Shown here piece by piece: positions 1 to 35,642 of a stretch of 64,000 nt of DNA. The translations under genes and the position numbers were made by a program. This DNA comes from Megaleporinus macrocephalus. Lineage: Eukaryota; Chordata; Actinopteri; Characiformes; Anostomidae. A model generated the notes under the pieces. That model saw only the letters and a program-made list of their open reading frames with translations, was not told where the DNA came from and did no database searches. Numbering within the stretch: position 1 is the first letter of the stretch; every line of letters begins with the position of its first letter. The DNA is taken from positions 12,202,589 through 12,266,588 of the forward strand of contig CM038725.1 in NCBI GenBank assembly GCA_021613375.1, written 5' to 3'.

Positions 1-1100
1 AATGCTTTATAACAGAACAGCGCTACTGAACTTTACTGAAAACATACAATGGAAATCATTGAAAGTTTCTATCAAATTAGAGCAGCATGTAATTAAATTT
101 ACTATTCATGGAATATCATGGAATTTTAAACAGTTTGTTCCAGACATGGAATGTCTTTTTTCACAGAATGGAAGTCACAGACTTTTTTAAATTTAAGTTG
201 TCTTTTCTTAAAATATTATATATTTTTTTACACATTTTCCAGATTATGCGAGTGGTTGTTTTGCCTACTTAAGTTTTCTGTGCTACTATATCCTCCTTCC
301 ACTTGCCAAACAACAATCACTTCATTCCAGATATGAAAGCTAAGTTAAATCCTAATCATGCACTGGGTTTAAGCAGTGAAAACCTGCATGTTTTGTACTG
401 AATTAAAATTTTCAAATTGATGGCTTTAAAGTACAGTTCTAGCTGTGTAGTCTGTGAAAGTCAGAAAAAGGTCACGATATTCAACATTTGATTGGAAATC
501 ATTTTAATTTCCTTCAGGGATTTTTCATGTTTCAGGCTAGCAATGGTGTATCATCACTTCCGACACTGGGTTTAAAACTACATAACCAAACATGTATACT
601 GGAACTGGGAATCGAAATTAGGTTCCAGTTGAGTATTATCTATCAGAGCCTGGTAGATGCCCAGCTGTTCAGCCTGGATATTGTCAAACAAAACCTTTTA
701 CATAACAGTAAATATTTATGTGACTGCGTGTAGGAGCAGCATGAAAGCTACTTGTTTGCCAATAGCACCCCCTTGTGGAGAATCTGCTATACCTGACTTT
801 ATAATGACCTGTGATTACACTGCCTATCATTCAAATTGGCAAGAAATTGCTAAGCATGTTCATTAAGGTGGTGTGTTTAATCATGCAATTATTAGTTGTA
901 ATCTCATCATAGGGTAATTAAAAAGAAAAGTAACTTCTTAAAACTAGCAATGGTATCTGCCAAACTAACATCAAATGTTATTATATACGATACATAAGAA
1001 TGTATAACACAAAGTAGCTCTTCCTTCTACATCTCAGCGGTTTTCTGCACTCTCACAAGCTGCAGCTAACTGTCGTGTCTTACGTTGTTTGTGCTGGTAG
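1..1100 (+). other. coq2 intron 1 (partial), no recognised gene
   Basis: The first exon seen begins at 1101 after an acceptor tract ending gtgctggtag, so this stretch is read as the 3' part of coq2 intron 1. I see no coding similarity, RNA gene or named repeat in it. Confidence 0.6.
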
Positions 1101-9983
<8,883 letters not shown>

Positions 9984-10067
9984 AATTTGTCAGGACTATT
10001 CATGTAGTCTGTATTTTGGAGATAGCTTTATGAAGTAGTCCCCACTCACAGATGTTCCTTTAAAACA

Positions 10068-10076
10068 TTTATTAAA
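10068..10076. terminator. Overlapping candidate poly(A) signals of coq2 and gldc
   Basis: The 9-bp string TTTATTAAA reads ATTAAA on + (10071-10076), 88 bp after the coq2 stop. It reads AATAAA on - (10073 down to 10068), about 380 bp after the gldc stop. I saw no other canonical hexamer on the gldc strand between 10450 and 10068. Use of either signal is inference. Confidence 0.5.
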
Positions 10077-10450
10077 TTCCTACAAACAAATTGAATCTAT
10101 TCATTTCTTAAATAATTAGAAAAGGTTATGTCTATAAAATTTAAGGTCGACATTGAGAACTGTGCCAGTACGTTACATGTCTACATACAATTGAAACAAA
10201 ATTCATACATTAAACGAAAAACAAATATAAAAACCAAAACCTATACAGGGTGATCACTAAATATGAGCCGTATGCCGATATTATATTTTAGTAGCGCAAC
10301 GGAGAGCTAGAGAGAGGGAGGCCAACTATTTGTACAGGGTACGCAGGATGAGCACTGAGGCACCAAGAGCATGGTGAGATGAATCTGCTAGAGATGAACA
10401 GAATGAATGAATCGCCTGGAAAAACTGACTGGGTTGTTGAAGGGAGGTGG

Positions 10451-24412
<13,962 letters not shown>

Positions 24413-25039
24413 GCTGGAGGCTCGAGACGCGGACGAAAGCGCGAGACGGGAATTAAAAAAAAAAACCCACAGAGACACCGGACGAAAAACTACAACAACT
24501 CTGCGATGCTGGCGAGGCGCTCCGGCAAACTCCTTAAAAGTGTCCAGCACCTCCGCCTCTGCGGGGGGGCGGGGAGCGCGGCCAATCTCTGAGCGCGAGC
24601 GCCGTGACGCCGCGTCCAACTTTTCTCACGTGCTGTTTTTTTTTCTCCTGAGGATCCACCCTCCACCATCATCCCTTCAGTCCTTGTCATCGAGAGCTGG
24701 GAATCTTCAGGTGCATCTCTAAACTTTAGGCCTCCAAAATGAGATGAGATTAGCATCCTCATGTTTTTTTTTGTTTTTATATTTCTATACACTTTAAAAT
24801 AATGGTTCTTTAGGGTTGTGGTTCTGTATAGAACTCTAAACACTCAAATAACTATTTCTCACTCACGAAAATCAACAAACCCATTAAACTGAGGTGTCCA
24901 GATGTGCCCAAACCAAACAATCCAAGAACTGAAATCCAAGAAATGCATGGTTTAGCATCCAGGCCAGAACAACCCGGCTAATGAACAGCTTCTACTCACA
25001 CACTGCTTCGGAACAAACTGTGAAGCTGAAAGACCCCAA

Positions 25040-25433
25040 AACCGTTCACTTGGTCACTGCTATATTACATTATGTTATACTATTATATTATTTATTCTGA
25101 TATCGCTGCTATGGACAATATCACTAAGTCACTTTAAATAGATGTATCTTCTTAGATAACCTGCCAATGCAAAAGTTGCTACATATGTCCTCCTGTATAT
25201 CTTATGTATATATCTTGTGTATGTCTTGTATAGTCCTTTATATATTTCAGTTATAATTATATGTATATTTTCTAGCTTAGTTTTACTTTAATATTGTCCA
25301 TTTATTGTCTTTACATATATAATGCTGCTCTGCTGTAGAGGTGTATCTGAGCCTCACCCCAAGCATTTCATTGCATGTTATGTCCTGACATGATGTGCAA
25401 ATGACCAATAAACTTTAAACTTGAACTATCCAT
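25040..25433 (+). repeat. Retroposon-like 3' end, family C copy 1
   Basis: This copy ends gcaaatgaccaataaacttt, preceded by gcctcaccccaagcatttca, a 3' tail form common to fish non-LTR retroposons. The reverse complement of the same block lies at 34528-34765. The 5' limit is approximate; no reading frame remains. Confidence 0.7.
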
Positions 25434-27703
25434 CACTGAGAACCTGTTGTATGTGTTGTATATAACAAAAACATGTTATATGGCATCCGATGGGTCCACA
25501 GAACATACATAGAACCCTTTTTTCTACATCCTTAAAAACTGGTCTTTAGTAAAGGGATGGTTATATAATAGAATATAACCTTAAACACTCAGTACACTAT
25601 TTAAACACATAAATAGTTAGGTGCATGGTTAAATGATTAACTCTCATATTGTTACCAGTCATACCGCCTGTTTTTATCCTACATACAACCTATTTTACTG
25701 TATTCTTTAACCCTTTGATGCACATCCTGGGTCAAAATTGACCCACCTGAGATTTTATTTTTTCTATATTTTCTTTTAAGTGATTAGTCTAATCATTCAA
25801 GCTTCCATGAATTCCCCAATTTACTTGTTTTGGATCATCACAAATCCTACATTTTTTAAATTCATTGTTTGCATCACTACTCTTCTAATAACCTGGATCA
25901 GAATGGACCCTCATGTATTACCTATTAAATATAAGAATTAAAATAATGATTAAGGTCAAAAAGAAGATTTTTAATGAACACTTGGAACATGAAATAATGA
26001 AATAAACTGATTTCAAAACATATACAAAGAGATACTCAGCATTACATAAACAACAGTTTGACATATGTTGCTTATTAGAAGGGGTTTCCTTTGCTTGTGC
26101 ATGAAAGGTTTAAAAAAGTGGTTCTTCAGGTGTTCTTTAGTAGACGTGCTGGTTAAATGTAGAACTGTGAACACTGGTGGTAAACCTGTTGTATGAAAAA
26201 GGTTCACATTCACACTGTCATATTAGTCAAGAAGGTGTGTATTTATATCTTGTACCATCTAAAACATTGAAACTAGACAAAATAGTTTTTAGATTTTGCT
26301 GAATTTGATATTTATATTTCCACTTTTCAACATGTGTGCCCTGCTACCTGATGGGCTGAACTGCCAGAATGCAGCCTGTGTTGGAGTTTTCCTTCTTACC
26401 TTCATCCACACGTACTGTAAACAATGGAAATGTTTGTAAATAAGCAAGCGAGCATGATAATGGTCATGTCATGAGTGGCCGTGATCTACCTGTCCGGTGT
26501 CAGGCTGCCCTGACTAATGACTATGTTTGTTTATCTGAATGGAGAGGTGGTTGTAGGTATGGTTCGAGGTGTCCTTTGTTGCTTCCTCCTCAAATGTAGA
26601 CTGATCAGTACAGAAAACCTGAGAACCTCTCTGATGCTCAGGTTTAGTGTACTAGTGTCAATGTGCAAACCATTGGCTTCTCTCACTGGAAGGACGGACA
26701 GAAACATCTGTGATTTTCAGATGTTAAGGAAGAGCGGAGCTTGATTTTTTAATACTCTCTCTCAAACATAAAAGCAGCACTGTGTATCGGATGGTGGCAG
26801 TTCTGCTGTTCAACCAAATCCTGCACCTTTCAGTGAACTTCTTTTCCTTTGGCGATTCTTCATTCCAGCATGTTATCTTACCGAACTCATACTTACAGAC
26901 TGGTTTTACTGGGAATTAAATAAACCAGTGCTGGGCTTTTGCACAGTTGCTCTGTGTGTTTAGGTAGAAGGTCAGTGTACCTAATAAATTAACCAGTGTG
27001 TGTATAAAGATATTCAAAGCCCTGGCAGTCACACCTGACTCCAGCTTCTCCTATTTCTGATACCTTAGGCTTTGTGTAGCGTCACATGGGACACTCCTCT
27101 GAAAAAACATCCTGTGCACTCCCCATGAGCTGGGGGTAGCACAATTTGGACATGTAACCTGGCCATAGACCACTCAGAATCTGGATTGGGGTTGATTTGG
27201 AATATATTCTCTCCTAAAACAGTTGCTCATCAGCTGATACACCAGAAAGGGTCTATATGACCCATGCGGAGGGTTCTAAATTAAAATTTTCACTGATGAC
27301 CTTCAATCTAAATGTTCTTTAGATGCTCCCTAAACATGTGTTCATGTTTCCTGGCAGTGACCCCCCGTGAAACATCTCTGGGAAACAACATCATCCCCAC
27401 TCGCCTCTCATTTAGGAGTAGACTTGCCTTTACGTCCAGTCTTGTTTCATTTTGCTTCAACATTTATGTTGATTTGAAAGAGTAACTAAATGGTTATTTA
27501 TTTAAGACAATAATAAAGGACAGTATACAATGCTTTGGAAACATGCAAAGAACGAACATTGTTTCTGGACAATCATTGATAAATAAGTGTTAAGTGTTAA
27601 GGGTTAAGTGCTAAACTGTAGCAATTACTATTTAAAACAGTGTGTACAATTTCATTTTGCCCAAACTCCAGTCTTAAACATGAAGGGTGCTGGTGTTATC
27701 CAC

Positions 27704-28042
27704 TAAGGCTGTGTATTAGCAAGAACCTGGCAAAACAATAAATATCGAGATACAGGGGGTCACAATATACTGCGATACTGCAAGCAAAGTGATATACTGC
27801 GATTTTTCAAATCCTACTGTTAAAACACACAACTATATGAACAGGTTTGTCAATGCTTACAACAGCATAGCGCATTTGTGCTGCTTGTTAATGTTGGAGT
27901 GGAGCTGAAAATGGATTATAAAACCGCCATCTATTGGTCAGAGGTTTAAACACAACACACAATGACTCACTGTCTGCCAGGAATCTGTGTATTGATACTG
28001 TGTTTTGAGAATCAATAGTATTGATTATATCTGTTGTCCTAG
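27704..28042. mobile_element. hAT-type MITE (relative of the 9188 element)
   Basis: Starts TAAGGCTGTGTATTAGCAAG and shares the long internal block gaacaggtttgtcaatgctt ... gtgctgcttgttaatgttgg ... agtggagctgaaaatg with 9188-9460. The right end is diverged (…gttgtcctag) and no target duplication is visible. Confidence 0.7.
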
Positions 28043-28732
28043 ATAATGTTTCCCCTTAAATTATTGTTATTGTTAGATTGATCATTTAATATATTGAACT
28101 CTTATGCAAAGTGAATGAAAAAAACTGCACTTATGTATGTTTTTTGCTCCTTTTAAACGAAAATGACTAAAAACAGGCATTTGAGTGTGCTTTGGGTTGA
28201 TGCTATTGACACATAGTATGCATCTTTGTGTGTGTCTGTTGGGGTTGTTTGCTAATTTTGTACTGAGTATGAATGTTCAATAAAAACCTGACAATCACTC
28301 AAACAAGATTGAATGTCATTTCCACAGACATGGATAGCAATATAGAGGTGATTTGTTGTTTCAGTGCTCTTTCTGTACGAGTGTTAATGTCAATTGATTA
28401 TATTTCCACTGCTGTGTATTTGTTAACCTAAACACTACTGAATGAAAGCTGTGTACTCATAACAGCATCACCACGTTTTAAACTCCATTTAGTGGAAAAG
28501 CAGAGGATTGTGTTTCACCGCATGTCTGACTATCTGTGCACACCTGGAATTTAGATGTGTTCAGTGGAAATCAGAAAGACTGTGAATCTATGGTGGTTGT
28601 TTGCTCTCCATGTGTTAATAATGAACCTATTTCTGCTTCTCTAACGGGCAAGACATGCTCATTAGATCTATCGTCTTCACACATAAGAGCTCGGCACAAC
28701 ACGACAATACTTCTCACCTTCCACTTTCTATT

Positions 28733-31700
28733 ATGGATCTTCTCTGGATCATTTATAATCAGAATCCTCAGCTGGCATATCAGTTATTCACTGTACCATT
28801 CGCTTTCCTGTTCTACAGCTTGACCATACGAGGATATCTCACTTTGATTAACAGGTAAGCTTAACTGCCTTATGTTCTGAAACACAGTGGTGCTGTTCTA
28901 GCCATACATTCCTTATTCTGAAGTGACCTGAAGTCTTTTTGGAAGGTATATGTCTCTGACGCTGGGAGGGTTCTTCCTTGCTGTCCTGACAATGGGTCCA
29001 TATAGCGTGTTAGTGTTCATCAGTGCTACCATGTTCGTGCTGCTGGTGCACTTTGTGGAACCAGCTCACGTTCATCGATGGATCCTTGGACTGCAGATGT
29101 GTTGGCAAACGATCTGGCACTTCTACGTGCAATATCAGCAGCACTGGCTCCAAGAACCTGCAGATTCCAGGTATCACCTAAAAACCATAATCAAAACACA
29201 TTGAACGCAGGTGGAAAAAGTATAGGCAGATAAAACAAAACATCATCGCACACGAGCCAAAAACAATAAGTAAAAAACATTAATGCAAATTAGAACTAGA
29301 TTCGGGAGCATTGCTATTGGTTCATCATGAACTGTTCAAGGAATGCAAAGGAAACTGCTGTGAAATTACTTATAATAAATGTACATACATAGTTTTCTTA
29401 TGTCATTAATGAAATATTTACAATTCAAATCAAATCAAAATGCACTCAAAATCTGTGCATGGAAACTAAAGGTAGACGACATGGAAAAAAATATATATAA
29501 CATTGCGATGCTTCAAGAAATTTACACGATACACTAGATGTCACCATAGTTTGTCGCTGTCAATATACACAAGTGTCAAAATTGCAACTTCACAGGAGAG
29601 AACAAGAACCGTCTTTACTTTCAATGCAAGTTAATGGAACCAAGCGTTTTTCCAAGTTATTATGGAGCGTTTCTATTAGACCATTTATCATAAAACTTTC
29701 ACACAATGTAGCTGTCGTGTTCAAATGATGTAATAAAAATAAAATCAACAAAAATGGATAGACATGTTTCAGTTTGGACAGAGACAATTGATTTTTTCAG
29801 GCGTCTGATCCGTTGTAAAAAAAAAAAGATGCAGTACTTGCTATTATTAATTTTCATTTATAATAAATATTGTTCAAAATTGTGGACAATTATTTTAATC
29901 AGTATTTTGCATATTTGGTTGTACTAAATTCAAATTCTAAGTTTTGCTCTTCTTATAAGGAAAGTTGTTTGTACTGATGAAAAACAGAAATTGTCGCTGT
30001 CCAATGAAAAACATGCATCTTCATTTTTGTCGATTTCTATTTTTCTACATCAATTTAATACAGCAGCTGTCATTTACATGATGTGTAAATTTAATGATGA
30101 ATGGACCAATAGAAATGCTTTAAAATAGCTTGGCAAAAATTCTGGTTCTATTGACTTACATTGAATGTGAAGACAGCTTTTGGCCTCTCCTGTAAAGTTG
30201 CCATTTCTGAGGTACTTGTTTTTCATTGGACAGCGACGATATGTTCTATGACTAAATTTTTCACAATAAAAATAAAGTCATATTTTGCAGCTCTAAAGGA
30301 AACTAAACTGCAAGAAAGGGCTGACACATTAGCCCCGCCCATTTACCTTAAAGTTATAAAGGCTGTGTCTGAAACTAAATAACTCTGTCTTAATGCCTTG
30401 CTTCTTGCACTGTCAACTTTGAAGGTAGTGTTTTCAAATATGTAAATTCTCGTTTCTCTTTTTCCTAACCGAATCGGTGCAGACTATTATAAGATGTGTA
30501 AAGCAGAAAACAGCCTTCAGCCAGAGGGACCTCAGCATCCAGCATGGATACTGCCTCAGGACACTGTATATGTAGGCAGCATTTATGATGTTTCATCACA
30601 GCCAAACAGTGTTTCAGTCTGAACTGACTTTTGAATGAGGCACAGTATATAGATACAATAACAAATCAATAACACACTAACAAAATCTATAAAGGGGTTT
30701 AAAGAGGCTGTTAATCGCTTATATGATCAATCAGTTATGGTCTGTGTTATAAACCCACACCAAAGTTTGCAGACCTGAAGAAAAGACAATGAAACAATGT
30801 GGACCCTTTACATTTAACTGTAATGCTGAGCATTAGCAAAACAAACCTGCTTTGTTAAAAGTTAATAGTCCACTATGGATGTGAAAGAAAAAGGAACAAT
30901 GCAAGGTGTACTGGAAGACTAAAAAAGAGGCAGATCTACTGGCCTTTAAGATTTATGACAAGGCCTATAAAGGTTCCCCTGGAAATAGAGGACGGTAATA
31001 CTGAAGTAAAATACAAATATTCCAAATAAATAATCTAAGAGCAATTCAGATGATTTGTCTTCCCTGTATACCTTTATCAACACAGTCATTTAGAGAGGTC
31101 AGAATTGTACACAGTGGTAGTGATGGGAACCAGTGGCTGTGATGTCTACAACACAAATATAGCCATTTTATGTATTATTCAAAACCACAAGTGAACCTAC
31201 ACGTGTTTTAGTCTTGTAAAGTTGTCATAAATCTGAATAAATAAGGTTTCTTTGGGGACTATTTTGCCTTAGAACACCCTTGATGTATCCCTCCATGAAT
31301 GGATTCAAATAAATGGCTTAGAGAGACATTTTAGGTCATTTTAGGACAAGTCTTAGGCATCAGAGAGTACCTTCATAACACATTTTGTGTAATAGCTTTC
31401 TGTGTGGGAGCTTTAAACTGGCATTAAACTCTTGAGATGTCTGGTTCCTATGACGACCACTGTGAATGGTTTTGACTTGGTAAGTTTTTCTAGTACAGAG
31501 TATTTCACAGCAAACCATTCTGAATGGCTTTGTTTACATCTTCACCGTTTATTCATGTAGAAACACAGAACCATTAATGGGGGTATAGAAACAAAGTACA
31601 ATTGCTTCACAATATGAAGGATTTCCCACCTCTAACTACTGTGTTCATCACATCGCACACATCTTTAAAAGAATGCAGCAGCATTTTTCCTCCTAATCTT

Positions 31701-32812
31701 TAACCACAGCATCTGTAGCATATGCTCAATAATAATTGTAATGTTTTTCTCTTTATAGAAAATGAAAAGAAAACCTTTTACACGTTTATAATGGATATTC
31801 ACATATTCACACTATAAGAAGAGGCAAACAGAGATGCTGTAGTACTCATTTAAGCCTTTCTTCCTTCTCTCTCAGACTTTTGTTGGCCATGTCTGCTCTA
31901 ATGCTCCTCAGCCAGAGAGTCACCTCTGTGTCGATGGACCTCCAGGAGGGAAAAGTCGTCAAGACTTTGAGAAGAAGCCACCAGTGCACAGTTACTTCTC
32001 TCATTCCTTTTCTTAGCTACACTCTCTATTTCCCTGCTCTCCTTGGAGGACCACATTGCCCATTCATCACTTATATGACCTTCGTGGAGCAGAAAAGCAT
32101 CAGACCACCACCACCTTCCCCCCTTGCCATTCTGCCATGGAAGATATTGCGTGTTCTGATTCTGCTAGCCCTCAAATATCTCCTCTCAAGCTTTCTGCAG
32201 TTAAGCATATTCAGGGTGAGCAGTCATCACGTTTCTCCAGGTATATTATGGCTCTGGATCCTCTCTCTAGTCCTCAGACTGAACTATTATGCCCACTGGA
32301 AAATGAGTGAATGTCTCAACAATGCGGCTGGATTGGGTTTTAGTGGGTGCAGTCCAAGCGGAGGCGCCTTGTGGGATGGACTTTCTGATGGGGATCCGTG
32401 GGAGACTGAGACGTCAACGCGTGTTTCTGCCTTTGCGCGCCACTGGAATGCCACAACAGCCATCTGGCTACGTAGACTCGTGTTTCAGAAGTGCAGCACA
32501 GCTCCCCTGTTCATGACATTCGGGTTCTCAGCCTGGTGGCACGGCTTGTACCCAGGTCAGGTCATAGGTTTTCTTGGATGGGCTGCAGCTGTGCTTGGAG
32601 ACTACAAGCTCCATTCATATATTCAACCAAGGCTCACTTCACCTTGGAGGAAAAAGGTGTACACATTGATAGGCTGGGCCTACACTCAGAATGTCATCGC
32701 TTGTGTTGTGCTCACCACTGAACTTCAGAGTTTTGAGGCAGTGGTGTGGCTTTGCACAACATACATTGCTGTGGTTCCTATTGCAAGTGTTGTTATACTG
32801 TTTATTTTGTGA
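28733..32812 (+). CDS. mboat4: Ghrelin O-acyltransferase (MBOAT family), complete
   Basis: Three exons, 28733-28854, 28946-29170 and 31876-32812, total 1284 nt: 427 residues plus stop (human 435). This ER-membrane enzyme attaches octanoate to serine-3 of ghrelin. The two MBOAT catalytic residues are visible: Asn in RHWNATTAIWLRRLVFQ at position 307 and His in FSAWWHGLYPGQ at position 338. These are the residue numbers reported for mammalian GOAT, which supports both the MDLLW start and the exon joins. LMLLSQRVTS, YFPALLGG and LNYYAHW are further family blocks. The rest is a series of hydrophobic helices. An in-frame ATG at 28655 exists upstream, but MDLLW aligns with the mammalian start. Introns are GT-AG; intron 2 (2.7 kb) carries an inverted MITE pair. 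A damaged copy of the middle of exon 3 follows the gene. Confidence 0.96.
29551..29790 (+). mobile_element. MITE family B, copy 2 (mboat4 intron 2)
   Basis: Begins ttgtcgctgtc and ends ggacagagacaa, with the body actttcaatgcaagttaatg and tttctattagacca. It is in inverted orientation to the copy at 29991-30243, about 200 bp away. Confidence 0.8.
29991..30243 (-). mobile_element. MITE family B, copy 3 (mboat4 intron 2, inverted)
   Basis: The best preserved copy: 253 bp with near-perfect inverted ends, ttgtcgctgtccaatgaaaa at the left and ttttcattggacagcgacga at the right. The body is the reverse complement of copy 2. Confidence 0.85.
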
Positions 32813-32942
32813 CCACGGAGTGCAAAAACCTCATTATATTCAATTACAGTTCTTCTATGAGCAGAATTCCCTGGACAATTGCTCCATATATAATTAGCTT
32901 GAGATGCTCAATCAGTTTTATTTGCAGCTGCAAAGATACATA

Positions 32943-32948
32943 AATAAA
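32943..32948 (+). terminator. Candidate poly(A) signal of mboat4
   Basis: AATAAA lies 131 bp after the mboat4 stop, with a second hexamer in the following taaataaatac run. Position and motif fit; use is inferred. Confidence 0.5.
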
Positions 32949-32991
32949 TGAATAATTAAATAAATACATTTTGTTGCAGATAAACACTAGG

Positions 32992-33240
32992 CTACCATTT
33001 TCCACACTTGCCATTCTGCTTTGTAAGAACTTGCGAACTCTAGTCTTGCTAACTCTGAAATATCTCCTCTTAAGCTTTCTACCATTGAAGTTGAGCAGTT
33101 CTCTTGGTACTCCTGGTATATTATGGATCTGGTTAAAATGAGTACGTCTTAGCAGTGTGGCTGCTTTAGTTGGTTTTAGTTGGTGCAGTCCAAACAGAGG
33201 AATGGACTTTCCAATGAAGATGCTGAGACATCATCAAGCC
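32992..33240 (+). pseudogene. Degenerate tandem fragment of mboat4 exon 3
   Basis: The bases align by eye with 32115-32420 inside mboat4 exon 3. Matching landmarks in the same order are ttgccattctgc, aaatatctcctc plus aagctttc, ggtatattatgg plus tctgg, gcggctg or its variant gtggctg, ggttttag, ggtgcagtccaa and tggactttc. Some stretches are lost (the block around SLVLRLNYYAHW is mostly deleted) and the frame is broken by stops and indels, so it encodes nothing. A second tiny echo (tctcctctcaagcttt) lies at 33266-33281. It has the same strand and starts 180 bp after the parent stop codon, which suggests a local tandem duplication that decayed. Confidence 0.8.
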
Positions 33241-34527
33241 AACAACAAACCTGATCTCAATGTTTCTCCTCTCAAGCTTTACAGTTTCTACAGAAGTTGG
33301 AAAACAAACGTTGTAAACATGCCTACTTACCTCTTACATGATCTGCAATAGCATACACAGTGGCTCATAGACTCAGAAAACACCTTCTGATGATGTACCT
33401 TGAAGGTGGATATTACTAGCTCTCTTTAACAAAGACAAGAGTTACATGACCAGTTGAGGTTAGTTCAACACAGATTTGTTTACTAGAGGTCTCCAGTGTT
33501 GTTTCCAATGGTTGTATGATTTTGCAATGCATGTAGAAAATGATATAATAAATAATATATTGAATTTTAGGCAGTATTCTTTTAAAGACTTGTTTTTCTT
33601 TGTTAAAAAAAACAACTAAAACACACATCCAGTAAATTAAAAAGAAATTATGGAATTGAAACTATGTGCTCAGCCAACAGAAAATAAAATCTGGCAATTA
33701 GAAAAAAACAAATTACAGCATGTGGACTACATTACTTTCTATGCATTTGATTAGATAATGCATTTCAAAATTTTAACCGTGCAGATGATGTATATCACAA
33801 ATTCCACTGTATACCATATTCCAACAGTGTCTTGCACTCCTTTTTCAACTGATAACCCAAGTACCTTTTTTGATCATTCTCAGTAACCCAACTTGTGGTG
33901 CATACATAATGTACATCTGTCGGCAAGCATACAGATAATACATAGACTTTTAATGTACACACTGCATTTCTGATTTCTTAAAATAAGAAATACAGTAACT
34001 CCAATCTCACATTTGTTTGTAGTGAAGTACGTTGTATTACATCTAATATGCAACTGACTATAGAACCCTTTAGTACAAGTTCAGGGACATGACAGACAAA
34101 TACTATAAAGAACCCAGCGTGAATACAGCTATAAAGAGTTAGCATTCTTTGAAGGTGGCCATGCATCTTCACTTTCCTGTGAGTTGAACGATGTTCAGCC
34201 TTTTGAGTGGTGTTGCCATCTAGTGGTCAGAGGTGTAAATGCACTAACATCTCAACACTCAACACCCTCAGGTATATAGTACAGAATTAGTAGTGGTAGC
34301 TTACAAATTTCACAACACTCACTTGCAGCCACACCTGCATGTCACAGCATGTTCCTTGTGCACCGGTTACTGTGAACTTAGGCACACCTTAGTAGAATTT
34401 CACAATCGGGTTTGTTGTGAAAGGTGTGAATCACAGAACATTCAGCTAAGATCAACCATAACAGAACACGCAGGCCTATCTTTTCACTTACTGTCTTATA
34501 TGCCACTAAAATAATATATAACAGTAG

Positions 34528-34765
34528 TTTCAAGTTTATTTTTCATTTGCATATCATGTCAGGACATACTGTACATGCATTGAAATGCTTGGGGTGAGGC
34601 TCAGATAACTCGACAGCAGGGCATTATATATATATGTAGTAAAAAGAGTGCAAACATAACAATAAATAGACAATAATTAAGTAAAAATAAGCTAGAACAT
34701 ATACATATAGTAATAACTGAAATATATAAAGGAACATAAAAAAATATACAAAAAATATACTTAAG
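34528..34765 (-). repeat. Retroposon-like 3' end, family C copy 2
   Basis: Reverse complement of 25040-25433: caagtttatttttcatttgc, then catgtcaggacata, then tgaaatgcttggggtgaggc. The 5' part is AT-rich and diverged. Confidence 0.7.
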
Positions 34766-35271
34766 ATAAAAGTTTTAAAGAAGCAACCAGTGTTGTCTCA
34801 AAGCAGCTTTAGAGAAAAGCAGTTTATGACAGAAAAGATCACCAGAAAGTCGTCCCAATGTGTCATAAGAAACGTACAGACTCTCCTCCTCAATGTCACC
34901 ATTAACAGCTGTTTATTTACCAGTTTAGAATAAATATTACACGTTCAGCATCCCTTTACTCACCAAGAGCCTCTCCAGTGGTTAAAAGCAGCACCAGTGT
35001 TAACACTTGTTTTGCTTCTATTTATATAACTTCCTTTGTTCGCTGCTGAATGTGATTTCTTGCCGATGGTGGTTGTTGTAATGGCTGTGTTCCAGGAAAT
35101 TTAGACATTGTTGTGTTTACTCTTCCTTTCAATTACTATCTGCCCTTAAATAATCTAACCAGAACATTTAACTTGAGAATGTGCTACTTCTTCATTCGCT
35201 CATGATGGACTGATTAGACTCAATTCTACGTTGACTCACTGCTGCCTATTAAGGTACAAGGGGGTGGTTCA

Positions 35272-35548
35272 CCCTTTTACCTGTTTTTCTATGGTCAGGG
35301 CCCCCAGTGGACCACCACAGACCAGGTATTATTTGGGTAGTGGATCATAATCAGCACTGCATTGACACTAACATAGTGGTAAAGTGATAAGAGTGTGTTG
35401 TGCTGGCGTGAGTAGCACAACACACCTCCAGCAACACTGCTCTGTCTGAGGCACTCACACCAACAACAGCAGTGTTAAGAATGATCCACCACCCAAAAAA
35501 TATCTGCTCTGTGGTGGTCTTGTGGGGGTGCTGACCATTCAGGATAAG
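35272..35548. mobile_element. Palindromic foldback element
   Basis: The left arm holds tatggtcagg, ccagtggaccaccacag, aggtattatttgggtagtgg and atcat. The right arm repeats them inverted as atgatccaccaccca, atctgctctgtggtggtc and gctgaccatt. The centre also has opposed blocks (gtgttgtgctggcgtgag / agcacaacacac). It resembles a foldback repeat I associate with otophysan fish, here with a shortened centre. Confidence 0.8.
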
Positions 35549-35642
35549 TGGACCAATAGAAAAAATCTCCTTACATCAACTTCTATTAAAAGAGTGTCTT
35601 TGTCTTCTCTTGTAAAGTTGATTTTGGAAATACTTGTTTTTT
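35540..35642 (-). mobile_element. MITE family B, partial copy 4
   Basis: Contains taagtggaccaatagaaa and ttctcttgtaaagttgattt, the reverse complement of the family B body, but lacks one end. It abuts the palindromic element to its left. Confidence 0.6.

Larger units (their letters stand above)
24641..28732. other. Intergenic region between gldc and mboat4 (divergent genes)
   Basis: About 4.1 kb between two head-to-head genes. It contains a retroposon-like 3' end (to 25433) and a hAT-type MITE (27704-28042). The remainder, including 25434-27703, shows no gene or RNA I can recognise; several short open frames (for example 26517-26744) have no family features. mboat4 5' UTR and promoter elements should lie just before 28733 but no clear motif was found. 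Confidence 0.6.
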
